From Sphingomonas mucosissima (GTDB taxonomy: Bacteria; Pseudomonadota; Alphaproteobacteria; Sphingomonadales; Sphingomonadaceae): 64,000 bases of DNA. The stretch is from NCBI RefSeq assembly GCF_002197665.1, contig NZ_NBBJ01000001.1:682001-746000 (forward strand). The letters are read 5' to 3'. Of this stretch, positions 28,001 to 36,595 are shown piece by piece; the first letter of the stretch is position 1, and every line of letters starts with the position of its first letter. A program made the position numbers and the translations under genes. Below the pieces are notes generated by a model. That model searched no databases, was not told the origin of the DNA, and worked only from the letters and a program-made list of their open reading frames with translations.

Positions 28001-28101
28001 CCACCGCAGCGATCGAAGATGGCGGCAACGGCAACACCTATCCGCAATTCTATGATGCGGCGGGCCGTTATTTCTTCCTGAGCGCCTCGGTCGGTTTCTA
28101 A
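25051..28101 (+). CDS. TonB-dependent receptor (OMR family, sphingomonad type)
   Basis: A 1016-residue outer-membrane transporter. Signal peptide MTNRSHLRRFLLCSAVMLGG... ends at MAQ; the first part of the mature protein includes IVITGSRI, the TonB-box-like entry, followed by the plug domain with TEDLVNQLPQVFA, RGLSPSRTLVLINGRRL and ASAVYGSDAIAGVVNF. The barrel ends YFFLSASVGF, with the terminal Phe expected for BAM-mediated insertion. The ATG at 25051 follows CAGGGAG. The substrate is unknown, but the downstream genes are peptidases, so peptides or peptide-like compounds are likely. No neighbouring sigma/anti-sigma genes or FecA-type signalling domain were seen. Confidence 0.93.
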   Translation: MTNRSHLRRFLLCSAVMLGGAAMPAMAQESPADATAASGDADIVITGSRIRSPNLESVSPVTTVAAEEFAIRGTVRTEDLVNQLPQVFAAQGAANSNEATGTAQVDLRGLSPSRTLVLINGRRLPYGSPKNIPSDLNQVPTPLIQSVEVLTGGASAVYGSDAIAGVVNFKLMENFSGVRFTGSIGGFQHTNDRDELRDLLDRNNAAVPGAYLKPDKNVWNGFTTEVSAVFGGNIDEGRGNVTGYATYRKVNAILQKDYDYSACALGATGQGGSQFSCSGSATNDPANFTNAGRIPGLPTSFRATRDGQFVPGSLTYNFAPYNYYQRPDERYTLGANAHYEVNENFTPYFEVGFMEDRSVAQIAPGTNSAGITVGAGSISGINCDNPFLSAQQASYLCTSRGLSTGSIYDAAGNYAGPQSVATGVLVARRNVEGGNRQDDIQHQSYRIVVGARGDIGGPFKYDVYGLYSKVNYRSRFAGDANRQRTANAFNAVRNSAGQIVCAINADANPNNNDPRCSPLNYFSGAASQDSVDYVAEVKSITGDTNLVNIVAAVDGNLGEWGFTSPFANTGVAVAFGYEYRKNAVDYQPDEIYQAAASPELPISGSVAVKELFGELIVPIVEDKPFFQSLSFEGAYRYSDYDSGFKTDTYKLGLNWSPVRDFRFRGSYQRAVRAPNVIELFSSQQLFEVELTENANGSYDPCSGANPIATFAQCARTGVTAGQYGNIVDNPAGQFNSLIGGNPDLDPETAKTLSLGAVFEPRFVPGLTISVDYFDIKVENLVGSVNPNLSIANCLASGDPYFCSLIQRSPESGSLWQGENGFFRRFNVNTGSLQTKGVDVVVDYRMNLDDLGINAGRLNFNLVGTYLDSYKTVPLPNSPQADVYECKGLYAGLCGRPRPKWRHKFMTTWSPADRFSLTGTWRYVSSVQIAQTSSQAALTGSFSQVNRELGARNYFDLAAAFTVRKDLTFRAGVNNLFDKDPPLTTTAAIEDGGNGNTYPQFYDAAGRYFFLSASVGF

Positions 28102-28173
28102 GGATCGTGACGCTTGAACCGGGGGCGTGCGCTGGTACGCCTCCGGTTATCAATTTTGGGTGGGGATAAGGTG

Positions 28174-29586
28174 ATGAAGGTGCGTTGGTATGCCGGGGCC
28201 GCGCTGGCGGCTGTTCTTTCCACCGCGGCGCTCGGGGCAGCCGCTGCGCCCGTCACCGATGCCGATCGCGCCATGGCGCGGCAGATGCTGGAAGAAGCCA
28301 TCGCAACGCCGACGGCCAAGGGCCGCGGGCAAGTGCCGACGCTGATCGACAACTATTCCAAGCGGCTGCGCGAGGCCGGCTTCACCGCCGACGAGATCAT
28401 GACCGTGCCGGTCGAGATCGAGGGCGAGAAGACCGCGGGGCTCGTCGTGCGCTATGCCGGGCGCAACGCAAAGGCGAAGCCGATCGCGTTCCTGGGCCAC
28501 ATGGACGTGGTCGACGCGCTGAAGGAAAACTGGTCGACCGATCCGTATGTGCCGACCGAGAAGGACGGTTACATCTACGGCCGCGGATCGACCGACAACA
28601 AGGCCGGCGTCACCGCGCTGGTTGCTAGCTTCATCCGCCTGAAGCGCGCGGGCTTCGTGCCCGAGCGCGACCTGTTGCTCGCTTTTTCGGGTGACGAGGA
28701 AAGCGGCATGATGACGACGCGGGCGCTGACCAAGCATCCGCTGGTTTCGCGCGCCGAATTCGCGCTGAATTCCGATGCCGGATCGGGGCAGATCGGGGCC
28801 GACGGCAAGTATCGCTTCAACATCCAGGCGGCGGAGAAAACCTACGCCAATTTCGCGATCGCCGCGAAGAACCCGGGCGGGCACAGCTCCGCGCCGATGG
28901 CGGACAATGCGATCTACGACCTGGCGCGAGGGCTGACCAAGCTGGAGGCGCTGCGCTTTCCGGTCGAGTTCAACGAGATCACGCGCATCATGGTGGCCGA
29001 CATGGCGAAGGAGAAGGGCGGCGAGCTCGGCACCGCGCTGACGACACTGATGGCGAACCCGAACGATGCGGCGGCGCGCGCCGTGGCGGAGAAATATCCG
29101 CATCAGGCGAACATCCTGTGGACGACCTGCGTCGCGACGATGCTGCAAGCCGGCAATGCGCCCAACGCGCTGCCGCAGAATGCGACCGCGACGGTGAATT
29201 GCCGCATCTTCCCGGGCACCACCGTCGAGGCGGTGCGGGCGACGATCGCCAAGACGCTGGGCAATGACAAGCTGACCGTCTCGCTGGTCGGCGAAGGCGT
29301 TGCGAGCCCTGTGTCGCCGGTGAACCCGGCATTGTTTGCACGGCTGCAAAAAGCGATGGATGCGACTTACCCGGGGGTGGAGCTGAAGCCGAGCATGTCG
29401 TCGGGCGGCACCGACGGGCGCGAATTCCGCAGCGCCGGCATCCCGACCTATGGCGCGGGCGCGCTGGCGCTGGGCGCGGACGACAGCCGCGCGCACGGCA
29501 CCGATGAGCGCGTGCCGATCGCGGCGTACCTGAAGCAGCTGGATTATTGGGACTTCCTGCTGCGCGATCTGGGAAGCCGCAAGTGA
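28174..29586 (+). CDS. Secreted M20 family metallopeptidase
   Basis: A 470-residue enzyme with signal peptide MKVRWYAGAALAAVLSTAALG. Zinc and catalytic residues are visible in LGHMDVVDA (His, catalytic Asp), GRGSTDNKAG (bridging Asp), and GDEESGMMT (Glu pair). The lid domain and second His follow, with SGGTDGREFRSAGIPTYG near the end. M20 enzymes remove amino acids or acyl groups from small substrates: aminoacylase, carboxypeptidase or dipeptidase. Periplasmic location is inferred from the signal. It is 72 bases after the receptor and overlaps the next gene by GTGA. Confidence 0.92.
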   Translation: MKVRWYAGAALAAVLSTAALGAAAAPVTDADRAMARQMLEEAIATPTAKGRGQVPTLIDNYSKRLREAGFTADEIMTVPVEIEGEKTAGLVVRYAGRNAKAKPIAFLGHMDVVDALKENWSTDPYVPTEKDGYIYGRGSTDNKAGVTALVASFIRLKRAGFVPERDLLLAFSGDEESGMMTTRALTKHPLVSRAEFALNSDAGSGQIGADGKYRFNIQAAEKTYANFAIAAKNPGGHSSAPMADNAIYDLARGLTKLEALRFPVEFNEITRIMVADMAKEKGGELGTALTTLMANPNDAAARAVAEKYPHQANILWTTCVATMLQAGNAPNALPQNATATVNCRIFPGTTVEAVRATIAKTLGNDKLTVSLVGEGVASPVSPVNPALFARLQKAMDATYPGVELKPSMSSGGTDGREFRSAGIPTYGAGALALGADDSRAHGTDERVPIAAYLKQLDYWDFLLRDLGSRK

Positions 29587-30836
29587 TCGGCGCCCTGGCA
29601 CGCCGGGAGCTCCTGCGCGGGGCGGCAGCGGGAGGTGCGCTCGCTGCGCTGCCCGCGGCAGTGTTCGCGGGGCAGGGTGCGGCGACGCCTTCGCTTCCGC
29701 CGGTCGCGCCGATTTCCCGCGCCGAGCGCGAGGCGCGGCTGGCGCGGATGCAGGCGGAGCTTCGCCGTAGCAACCTGTCGGCGCTGCTGGTCGAGGCGGG
29801 ATCGAGCCTCGTTTATTTCACCGGCGTCGATTGGTGGCGTAGCGAGCGGACCACGGCGGCGGTGATCCCCGCCGAGGGCCCGGTGCTGATCGTCACGCCG
29901 TTCTTTGAAGAGCCGTCGATCCGCGAGATGCTCGACGTGCCGGGCGAGGTGCGCGTTTGGCAGGAGGACGAAAGCCCGTTTGCGCTAATCGCCGGATGGC
30001 TGAAGGAGAAGAAGCTCGACGCCGGGACGCTGGCGGTCGAGGAGACGACGCGCTTCTTTATCGTCGATGGCGTTCGCCGGCTGCTGCCGGAGCTGAAGAC
30101 CATCTCCGGGGCCAGCGCGGTGAATGCGCTGCGCATGATCAAGAGCCCGACCGAGATCGCGCTGATGCAACGCGCGAACGACATCATGATCGCCGCCTAT
30201 CGCGCCACGCACCGCCAGGTGCAGGCGGGGATGAACGGCAACGATATCAACGCGATCATGGAAGCCGAGTTGACGCGATTCGGCGGCCAGCGCGCGTCGA
30301 GCAGCGCGCAGGTCGGGCCGGGTAGCGCGCTGCCGCACGGCTCCAAGGAGCGGCTGAAGGTGGCCGAGGGCACCGTGGTGCTGATGGACTGCACCTGCAC
30401 GATGCACGGATATGTTTCCGACATCTCGCGCACGTTCGTCTTCGGCGAGCCGACCGCGGAGCAGCGCCGCGTGTTCGGCCATATGCGCCAGGGCATGAAC
30501 GTGGTGATGGAGGCGGCGAAGGTCGGCGCGGCCGCGGGCAGCGTCGATGATGCGGTGCGCAGCTATTACGAAAAGCTCGGCTACGGCCCGCGCTATGCGC
30601 TGCCGGGGCTGTCGCATCGCACCGGGCACGGCATCGGTCTCGATGTGCACGAGCCGGTGAACCTGGTGCATGGCGAAACGACGAAGCTGGCGCCAGGCAT
30701 GTGCTTCTCGAACGAGCCGGGCCTCTACCTACCGGGCAAGTTCGGCATCCGCATCGAGGATTGCTTTTATATGACCGAGCAGGGGCCGCGCTTCTTCACG
30801 CAGCCGCCCTCGTCGCTCGACAAGCCGTTCGGATAA
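29583..30836 (+). CDS. M24 family Xaa-Pro peptidase-like protein with twin-arginine leader
   Basis: A 417-residue protein. The N-terminus IGALARRELLRGAAAGGALAALPAAVFA contains RRELLRG before a hydrophobic run, which fits a Tat signal or leader. The creatinase-like N-domain is followed by the pita-bread catalytic domain with metal ligands in VLMDCTCTMHGYVSDIS (two Asp), GLSHRTGHGIGLDVHEP (His) and CFSNEPGLYLPGKFGIRIEDC (two Glu). These five ligands are intact. The GTG at 29583 overlaps the M20 stop as GTGA, giving translational coupling. Expected role: cleavage of Xaa-Pro peptides or creatinase-like hydrolysis, in the periplasm. Confidence 0.9.
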   Translation: MIGALARRELLRGAAAGGALAALPAAVFAGQGAATPSLPPVAPISRAEREARLARMQAELRRSNLSALLVEAGSSLVYFTGVDWWRSERTTAAVIPAEGPVLIVTPFFEEPSIREMLDVPGEVRVWQEDESPFALIAGWLKEKKLDAGTLAVEETTRFFIVDGVRRLLPELKTISGASAVNALRMIKSPTEIALMQRANDIMIAAYRATHRQVQAGMNGNDINAIMEAELTRFGGQRASSSAQVGPGSALPHGSKERLKVAEGTVVLMDCTCTMHGYVSDISRTFVFGEPTAEQRRVFGHMRQGMNVVMEAAKVGAAAGSVDDAVRSYYEKLGYGPRYALPGLSHRTGHGIGLDVHEPVNLVHGETTKLAPGMCFSNEPGLYLPGKFGIRIEDCFYMTEQGPRFFTQPPSSLDKPFG

Positions 30837-30851
30837 CAAGGGAGGGCGCAC

Positions 30852-32204
30852 GTGCCACGATTGAAGAGCCTGTTGGGGGGCGCTGCGGCGTTCGCCATGG
30901 TGGCGCTCGCGCCGGCCGCATTGGCGCAGGAAGAGCAGTCCATGTCGCCGGCCATGCCGAAGATCATGAGCCTGCGCGATCAGGCGCAGCTTCGCGACGC
31001 GTGGCTGGAGCGCCGGTTCGAGACCGTGCTGCCGCAGCTGATGCGCGAGAACGGCATCGACATGTGGGTGCTGATCGCGCGCGAATATCTGGAAGACCCG
31101 GTCGTCTCGACGATGCTGAACGCGACGAACCTGCGCGCGCGCCGGCGGACGATTCTGATCTATTTCGATCCGGGCGCGGGCAAGCCGATCGAGCGGCTGG
31201 TCGTCAGCAAGCACGGCATGGGCAATCTCTACCAGCCCGTATGGGACATGGAGAAGCAGCCCGACCAGTTCGCGCGCGTGCGTGAGCTGATCGCGGAGCG
31301 GAACCCGAAGAAGATCGCGCTCAACATCTCGTCGCTGACGGCGTTCGGCGATGGCCTGACGCATAGCCAGTACGCCGATCTGATGAAGGCGCTGACGCCG
31401 GAGCAGCAGGGCCGCATCGTCTCGGGCTATCCGCTCGCCATCGGCTGGCTGGAGACGCGCACGCCGGAAGAGATGAAGGTCTATCCCGAGATCGTGCGCG
31501 TGGCGCATGCGATCATCGGCGAAGGCTTCTCGTCCGCGGTGGTGAAGCCGGGGGTGACGACCAACGAGGATCTCGTCTGGTGGTATCGCCAGCGGGTCGC
31601 GGACCTTGGCCTCGGCTCATGGTTTCATCCCTCGGTGGAGGTAACGCGCAAGGGTGTGCCGGGCGTGCTGCGCGAAAAGGCCAGCGTGATCCAGAAGGGC
31701 GACATGCTGCGCGTCGACTTCGGCATCGCTTATCTGAACCTGATGACCGACACGCAGCATGTCGCTTATGTGCTGCGCGACGGCGAGACCGATGCGCCAG
31801 CCGGGCTGAAGGCGGGGCTTCGCGAGAACAACCGGGTGCAGGACGCGGTGACGAGCGAGTTCCGCGTCGGCGCCACCGGCAATGAAGTGCTGAACCGCGC
31901 GCGTGCCAAGGCGATTGCAGCGGGGCTGAAGCCGACGATCTATTCGCACCCGATCGGCTATCACGGCCATGGCGCGGGCAGCTCGATCGGCCTGTCGGAA
32001 GAACAGAAGTTCGTGCCGACCGGCGAATACAAGCTGCGCCCGAACATCGCCTGGTCGATCGAGCTGATGGCGACCAAGGCGGTGCCCGAATGGGGCGGCC
32101 AGATGGTCGATTTCAAGAGCGAGGAAGACGCCTTCTTCGACGGCAAGACCGTTCGCTACATCGACGGGCGCCAGACCAAGTTTCACCTGATCGGAGCGCG
32201 CTGA
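30852..32204 (+). CDS. Secreted M24 family metallopeptidase (paralogue 1)
   Basis: A 450-residue product starting at GTG after GGGAGGGCGCAC. The signal peptide is MPRLKSLLGGAAAFAMVALAP with AQ at the cut. The N-domain begins MSLRDQAQLRDAWLERRFE and contains LMRENGIDMWVLIAREY. The catalytic domain has MLRVDFGIAYLNLMTDTQH (two Asp), SHPIGYHGHGAGSSIG (His), AWSIELMATKAVPEWGGQ (Glu) and FKSEEDAFF (Glu). It is clearly related to the convergent gene at 32462-33814 along its whole length and more distantly to the M24 gene just upstream. The operon ends at the U-tailed hairpin 36 bases later. Confidence 0.9.
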   Translation: MPRLKSLLGGAAAFAMVALAPAALAQEEQSMSPAMPKIMSLRDQAQLRDAWLERRFETVLPQLMRENGIDMWVLIAREYLEDPVVSTMLNATNLRARRRTILIYFDPGAGKPIERLVVSKHGMGNLYQPVWDMEKQPDQFARVRELIAERNPKKIALNISSLTAFGDGLTHSQYADLMKALTPEQQGRIVSGYPLAIGWLETRTPEEMKVYPEIVRVAHAIIGEGFSSAVVKPGVTTNEDLVWWYRQRVADLGLGSWFHPSVEVTRKGVPGVLREKASVIQKGDMLRVDFGIAYLNLMTDTQHVAYVLRDGETDAPAGLKAGLRENNRVQDAVTSEFRVGATGNEVLNRARAKAIAAGLKPTIYSHPIGYHGHGAGSSIGLSEEQKFVPTGEYKLRPNIAWSIELMATKAVPEWGGQMVDFKSEEDAFFDGKTVRYIDGRQTKFHLIGAR

Positions 32205-32239
32205 GGCGCCGCTGACCGTTTCATCCCGTGCCCAAAACT

Positions 32240-32275
32240 GGGCCTCATCCGGTAACGGGTGAGGCCCTTCTTTTT
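32240..32275 (+). terminator. Rho-independent terminator of the receptor-peptidase operon
   Basis: GGGCCTCA (32240-32247) pairs with TGAGGCCC (32260-32267), and the stem is followed directly by TTCTTTTT. This is the clearest intrinsic terminator in the window. Confidence 0.9.
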
Positions 32276-32345
32276 ACGGGCAGGTTTGCGCGTGCGTTGG
32301 ATCAATCGTGAGGAGGAGGCAAGAGCGGAGCAACGCCCCCCCCCC

Positions 32346-32441
32346 GTCATGCCGGGCTTGTCCCGGCATCCAGGGTGCCGCTCATCTCACCCCTGTGGAG
32401 TGCGCGGAAGCCTGGACCCCGGCACAGGGCCGGGGTGACGC
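32346..32441. repeat. Mosaic pair of REP-like palindromes
   Basis: Two hairpin units face each other: GTCATGCCGGGC...CGGCATCCAGG on the left and CCTGGACCCCGGC...GCCGGGGTGACGC on the right. The inner CCAGG/CCTGG ends and outer GTCA/TGAC ends are inverted copies, giving a composite palindrome of BIME style between convergent genes. About 35 bases lie between the units. Confidence 0.75.
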
Positions 32442-32461
32442 AGTTTTCGTGACGGTCGTTG

Positions 32462-33814
32462 CTACGGACGGGGAAGCAGGATGAATTCCTCCTGGCCGCC
32501 GTCGAGGAAACGGAAAGTGCCGTCGGGGGAGAGGAAGCCGTCTTCCTCGTGCATGAAGCGGACCTTCTGGCCGCCCCATTCGGGCACGTTGGCTTGCGCG
32601 TTCAGCTCGATCGACCAGGCGGTGTTGGGATCGATGCGATAGTCGCCGCGGCCGGGCGCGGGCTTTTGGCTTTCCCAGGCGCCAATCCAGGTGCCCGCGC
32701 CGTGGCCGTGATATCCGATCGGGTGCGAATAGATCGTGCCGTCGATCTTTTCGGCCTCGACCTGGCGGCGGGCGGCCGCGAGCACTTCGTTGCCGGTGCG
32801 GCCGGGCTTCAGCGCCGTGATGGTGGCCGCGCGGACGCGGTTCATCGCGGCGAGCCCGTCGCGCAGGCCCTTGGGCGCCTGCGTCTCGCCCGGCTTCAGC
32901 ACGTAGGCGAGGCGCTGGATGTCGGTGTTGAGGCCCAGGTAAGTGATGCCGAAATCGACGTGCAGCATGTCGCCGGGCATGATGATCGTGTCGCCGCGGT
33001 GGCCCATTTCCTGCACGCTGAACTTGCCGCCATCGGCGCGCTGGATCGCGACGCTTGGCTGGAACCAGGTGTCGAGCCCGAGCGAGTTGATGCGGTTGCG
33101 GAACCACCAGACGACATCGTCGGAGGTGGTGACGCCGGGGGTGATGACGCGCTCGGAAAAGCCTTCCTCGATGATCGAATGCGAGATGCGTGAGACGATC
33201 GGGTAGCTTGCCATCTCCTCCGGAATGCGCGTTTCCAGCCAGCCGAGCGCGAGGCGTTCGTGCGAGACCAGGCGCTTCGACATGTCCGGGCCGAGCGCGC
33301 GGACGATCGCCTCATAGTGCGTGGAGCTGAGGCCGTCGGCGAGTGGGAAACCTTCCGAGCGGTTGAGCGCGATGGTCGAAGGGTTGCGCTGCGCGATGAT
33401 CTTGGCGAGCTCGGCCCATTGATCGGGCTGCTCGTCCGGGTTCCACGCGGGCTGGAAATCGCCAACGGGATAGCGCGCGAGGGCGAGCTTCTCGATCGGC
33501 TTGCCTTCGCCCGGATCGAAGAAGACGAGGATCGTGCGACGGCGGGCGTGAAGCCAAGTGCCCGGCAGCATTGTCGCCATCACCGGATCTTCGTTATACT
33601 CGCCAGCGACGAGCACCCACATCTGCACCTTGTCGCGGCGCATCAGCGTGGGCAGAACCTGTTCGAACCGAAGCTTCAACCAGCGGTCCTTTGTTTCGGC
33701 GCGGCGTTCGAGCGGGAGGATGGCGGGCATCTGCAGCTCCGCCGAGCGTGCGGCGGGCATTGCCGTCGCAGGTGACGATGCGGCCAGTGCCATGGCCAGA
33801 AACAAACCCGACAT
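32462..33814 (-). CDS. Secreted M24 family metallopeptidase (paralogue 2)
   Basis: A 450-residue paralogue of the gene at 30852-32204. Leader MSGLFLAMALAASSPATAMPA is a short signal peptide. The shared blocks are WVLVAGEYNEDPVMATML, HARRRTILVFFDPGEGKPIEKL, MLHVDFGITYLGLNTDIQR, SHPIGYHGHGAGTWIG and AWSIELNAQANVPEWGGQ; both Asp, the His and both Glu ligands are present, so it should be active. Differences in the substrate-side loops suggest a different specificity. It is on the opposite strand and converges with the operon, ending tail to tail with the composite palindrome between them. Confidence 0.9.
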   Translation of the reverse strand: MSGLFLAMALAASSPATAMPAARSAELQMPAILPLERRAETKDRWLKLRFEQVLPTLMRRDKVQMWVLVAGEYNEDPVMATMLPGTWLHARRRTILVFFDPGEGKPIEKLALARYPVGDFQPAWNPDEQPDQWAELAKIIAQRNPSTIALNRSEGFPLADGLSSTHYEAIVRALGPDMSKRLVSHERLALGWLETRIPEEMASYPIVSRISHSIIEEGFSERVITPGVTTSDDVVWWFRNRINSLGLDTWFQPSVAIQRADGGKFSVQEMGHRGDTIIMPGDMLHVDFGITYLGLNTDIQRLAYVLKPGETQAPKGLRDGLAAMNRVRAATITALKPGRTGNEVLAAARRQVEAEKIDGTIYSHPIGYHGHGAGTWIGAWESQKPAPGRGDYRIDPNTAWSIELNAQANVPEWGGQKVRFMHEEDGFLSPDGTFRFLDGGQEEFILLPRP

Positions 33815-33941
33815 TCCATTCCCCCCGTTTGTTCACACTACGAACTTACGTGCGCTAATGTAACATTGTGGGCCTGCTGCAAAGAGGAATTGTCGATCGC
33901 GTGGCCGTACCTTTGGAGCGCGCCGTGAACCGCTCCGGCGC

Positions 33942-34316
33942 TCAGGCACCAAGAGCGGTTCTTGTCTTTTCGAGTGCGATCCCGGCGAGGTTCTGCGTTC
34001 GTTTGATGTGGCGTAACCGGAAGCGCGCGGGGCGTGGCAGCGCCATGTAGCAGGCGAAATGGGCGAGATGGGCCTGGGGCACTTTGACCCGGCCGCTTGC
34101 CTGCGCGATCACGGCGGCGGCATCGCCGAGCAGGACGGCGTCGGTCAGGGCCAAGCGCTTGGCCAGTCGCATGGCGGCGATCAGCGCCAGCCATTCGGCC
34201 TCCATGCTGGTGCCGGAGCCGAGGCCACGCTCGATATGGCTGCGACCGGCGGCGACGACCGCCAGTTCCATGCCGTGCGGGGCTGGGCGCAAGCCGCCGT
34301 CGAAGAAGATCTTCAC
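33942..34316 (-). CDS. Ribonuclease H-like domain protein
   Basis: A 124-residue stand-alone RNase H-fold domain. Likely acidic residues are D6 in [11 protein letters not shown]41 in [13 protein letters not shown], and D65 in [12 protein letters not shown]; the fourth acidic residue of classical RNase HI is not obvious (C-terminus reads [15 protein letters not shown]). It lacks the basic protrusion of RNase HI. It starts at GTG, overlapping the stop of rluE as GTGA. It may process RNA or be an inactive fold; it is better called RNase H-like than RnhA. Confidence 0.7.
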   Translation of the reverse strand: MKIFFDGGLRPAPHGMELAVVAAGRSHIERGLGSGTSMEAEWLALIAAMRLAKRLALTDAVLLGDAAAVIAQASGRVKVPQAHLAHFACYMALPRPARFRLRHIKRTQNLAGIALEKTRTALGA

Positions 34317-34852
34317 GCGCGCCGGAACTGGCCGGGCGGCAGATCCCCGAGCGTCCACTCGCCGACCTGCCAGCGCACGAGGCGCAGGGTGGGATGGCCG
34401 ACCGCTGCCGTCATCCGGCGGACCTGGCGGTTGCGCCCCTCGCGGATGGTGAGGGAAAGCCAGCAATCGGGCACGCTGGCGCGGTAGCGGATCGGCGGAT
34501 CGCGCGGCCAAAGCGCGGGATCGGCGACGCGCTGGACCTCGGCAGGGCGGGTGGGGCCGTCCTTGAGCGTCACCCCGCTGCGCAGGCGGGCGAGCGCTTC
34601 GTCGTCCGGCTCGCCCTCCACTTGTACCAGATAGGTTTTGGGCAGCTTGAACTTCGGGTCGGCGATCCGCGCCTGAAGCCGCCCATCGTCGGTCAGCAGC
34701 AACAAGCCTTCGCTATCGCGGTCGAGCCGACCGGCGGGATAGACGCCTGGCTGGTCGACATAGTCGGAGAGGGTGGCGCGGGCCTCTGGCATGCTACGAT
34801 CGGTGAACTGGCTGAGCACGCCATAGGGCTTGTTGAACAGGAGGAGCGTCAT
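34313..34852 (-). CDS. rluE: 23S rRNA pseudouridine synthase RluE-like
   Basis: A 179-residue RsuA/RluE-branch enzyme with no S4 domain. The catalytic Asp is D44 in [16 protein letters not shown]; other family blocks are [30 protein letters not shown] and [16 protein letters not shown]. RluE of E. coli makes pseudouridine 2457 of 23S rRNA and has the same short form. The frame overlaps the upstream FAD gene by ATGA and the downstream RNase H-like gene by GTGA, so the three are one translationally coupled operon. Confidence 0.88.
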   Translation of the reverse strand: MTLLLFNKPYGVLSQFTDRSMPEARATLSDYVDQPGVYPAGRLDRDSEGLLLLTDDGRLQARIADPKFKLPKTYLVQVEGEPDDEALARLRSGVTLKDGPTRPAEVQRVADPALWPRDPPIRYRASVPDCWLSLTIREGRNRQVRRMTAAVGHPTLRLVRWQVGEWTLGDLPPGQFRRA

Positions 34853-36465
34853 CCCCCGACGATGCTCCGCGCGACCGCCTCCGCCGTCTTGATCCCATCC
34901 ACGGCTGCGGAAAGGATGCCGCCGGCATAGCCCGCGCCCTCGCCGGCGGGGAACAGGCCGATCGTGTTGAGGCTATGGCCGTCCTCGCCGCGCGTGAAGC
35001 GGACGGGGGAGGAGGTGCGCGTTTCCACGCCGGTCATCACCACGTCTGGATGATCGTAATCCTTGATCTGGCGGCCGAAGACTGGCAGCGCCTCGCGCAT
35101 CGCGGTGATCACGAAATCGGGCAGGCATTCGGCAAGATCGGTGGGGGTGACGCCCGGCTTATAGGAAGGCTCGACAGTGCCCAGCGTGGTGGACGGGCGG
35201 GCGGCGAGGAAGTCACCCACGCGCTGTGCCGGCGCCTTGTAGTTGCTGCCGCCGGCGACAAAGGCGCGCTCTTCCCAATGGCGCTGGAGCTTGATGCCGG
35301 CGAGCGGATCGCCGGGGAAATCGCGCGCAGGATCGATGGCGACGACGAAGCCCGAGTTCGCGTTGCGCTCGTTCCGCGAATATTGGCTCATGCCGTTGGT
35401 GGCGACGCGGCCCTCTTCCGACGTGGCGGCGACCACCGTGCCGCCCGGGCACATGCAGAAGCTGTAGACCGTCCGCCCGTTCGCGCAGTGATGTGAGATA
35501 TGATATTCGGCGGCGCCCAGGATCGGGTTGCCGGCCTCATGGCCGAAGCGCGAGCGATCGATCCAGGATTGCGGATGCTCGATGCGCACCCCGATCGAGA
35601 ACGGTTTCGCCTCGGCATGGACGCCCGCCTCGTGCAGCATGGCGAAGGTGTCCCGCGCGCTGTGGCCGACTGCCAGGACGACGTGGCTGGCAGCGAGATA
35701 ATCGCCGGTGTGCAGGCGTAGCCCGCGCAGCCGTCGGTTGCCCGCGGCGTCGGTTTCGATGTCGAGCCCGTCGACGCGGGTGGAGAAGCGATATTCGCCG
35801 CCAAGCTCCTCGATCTGGGCGCGCATGCTTTCGACCATCGTAACGAGGCGGAAGGTGCCGATGTGCGGATGCGCCTCCGTCAGGATCTCGGGCGGGGCGC
35901 CGGCCTTCACGAATTCGGTCAGCACCTTGCGATTGAGGTGCCGGGGATCCTTGATCCGGCTGTAGAGCTTGCCGTCCGAAAAGGTGCCCGCGCCGCCCTC
36001 GCCGAACTGCACGTTCGATTCGGGGTTTAGCTCGCTGCGGCGCCACAGGCCCCAGGTGTCCTTGGTGCGTTCGCGCACCACCTTGCCCCGTTCCAGCACG
36101 ATGGGGCGAAAGCCAGCCTGCGCCAGGATCAGCGCGGCGAACAGGCCGCACGGGCCGGCGCCGATGACGACCGGACGCGGCGCTTCGGGCGGCGCGCTGA
36201 CCGAGATGTGGTAGCGGGTGTCGGGGGTGAGCTGAATATCGCGATCACGCCGAAACCGCGCCAGCACGGTGCCTTCGTTCTTCACCGCCACGTCGAGGGA
36301 ATAGACGAGGCTGATGTTGCTCTTGTCGCGCGCGTCATGGCCGCGGCGCGCGACGGTGAAGCGAATCAGCTCGCGCGGCGTGATGCGCAGGCGGCGGCAG
36401 ATGGCGGCGGGCAGCGCCTCGTCGGCATGGTGCAGCGGTAGTTTGAGTTCACTCAGGCGGATCAT
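34849..36465 (-). CDS. FAD-dependent NAD(P)-type oxidoreductase, uncharacterised (COG2509-like)
   Basis: A 538-residue flavoprotein. An N-terminal domain of about 90 residues ([17 protein letters not shown]...) precedes the Rossmann motif [20 protein letters not shown]. Later motifs are [56 protein letters not shown], and near the C-terminus [21 protein letters not shown]. These identify the widespread but functionally unassigned FAD-dependent dehydrogenase family. It is divergent from the MFS gene. The reaction is unknown. Confidence 0.82.
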   Translation of the reverse strand: MIRLSELKLPLHHADEALPAAICRRLRITPRELIRFTVARRGHDARDKSNISLVYSLDVAVKNEGTVLARFRRDRDIQLTPDTRYHISVSAPPEAPRPVVIGAGPCGLFAALILAQAGFRPIVLERGKVVRERTKDTWGLWRRSELNPESNVQFGEGGAGTFSDGKLYSRIKDPRHLNRKVLTEFVKAGAPPEILTEAHPHIGTFRLVTMVESMRAQIEELGGEYRFSTRVDGLDIETDAAGNRRLRGLRLHTGDYLAASHVVLAVGHSARDTFAMLHEAGVHAEAKPFSIGVRIEHPQSWIDRSRFGHEAGNPILGAAEYHISHHCANGRTVYSFCMCPGGTVVAATSEEGRVATNGMSQYSRNERNANSGFVVAIDPARDFPGDPLAGIKLQRHWEERAFVAGGSNYKAPAQRVGDFLAARPSTTLGTVEPSYKPGVTPTDLAECLPDFVITAMREALPVFGRQIKDYDHPDVVMTGVETRTSSPVRFTRGEDGHSLNTIGLFPAGEGAGYAGGILSAAVDGIKTAEAVARSIVGG

Positions 36466-36595
36466 CGGCGCGCCTTACTACGCACGGCGGTTTCACGCTA
36501 ACCTGCGGATCAGGCGCGAGCCGGCGAGGACAAATTTGTTCGCATGCGGCGCCGAAACGCCGAAACATGCCGGCACCACAGGGGTTTGGCACCAC

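Noticed and set aside
25069..28047. Very long antisense open frame (about 990 codons) opposite the TonB-dependent receptor
   Set aside because: It lies wholly within a real gene with signal peptide, plug and barrel motifs. The antisense product shows Arg/Ala/Asp-rich sequence with no domain, typical of high-GC shadow frames.
29547..29582. Upstream ATG as start of the first M24 gene
   Set aside because: It would add twelve residues inside the M20 gene and disrupt the GTGA coupling; the Tat-like leader begins at the GTG.
33815..33941. TGTAAC and TTAGCG near the M24 paralogue start as another PhoB site
   Set aside because: On the relevant strand the half site and the TAGCG do not have the spacing seen at 58.6 and 63.4 kb.
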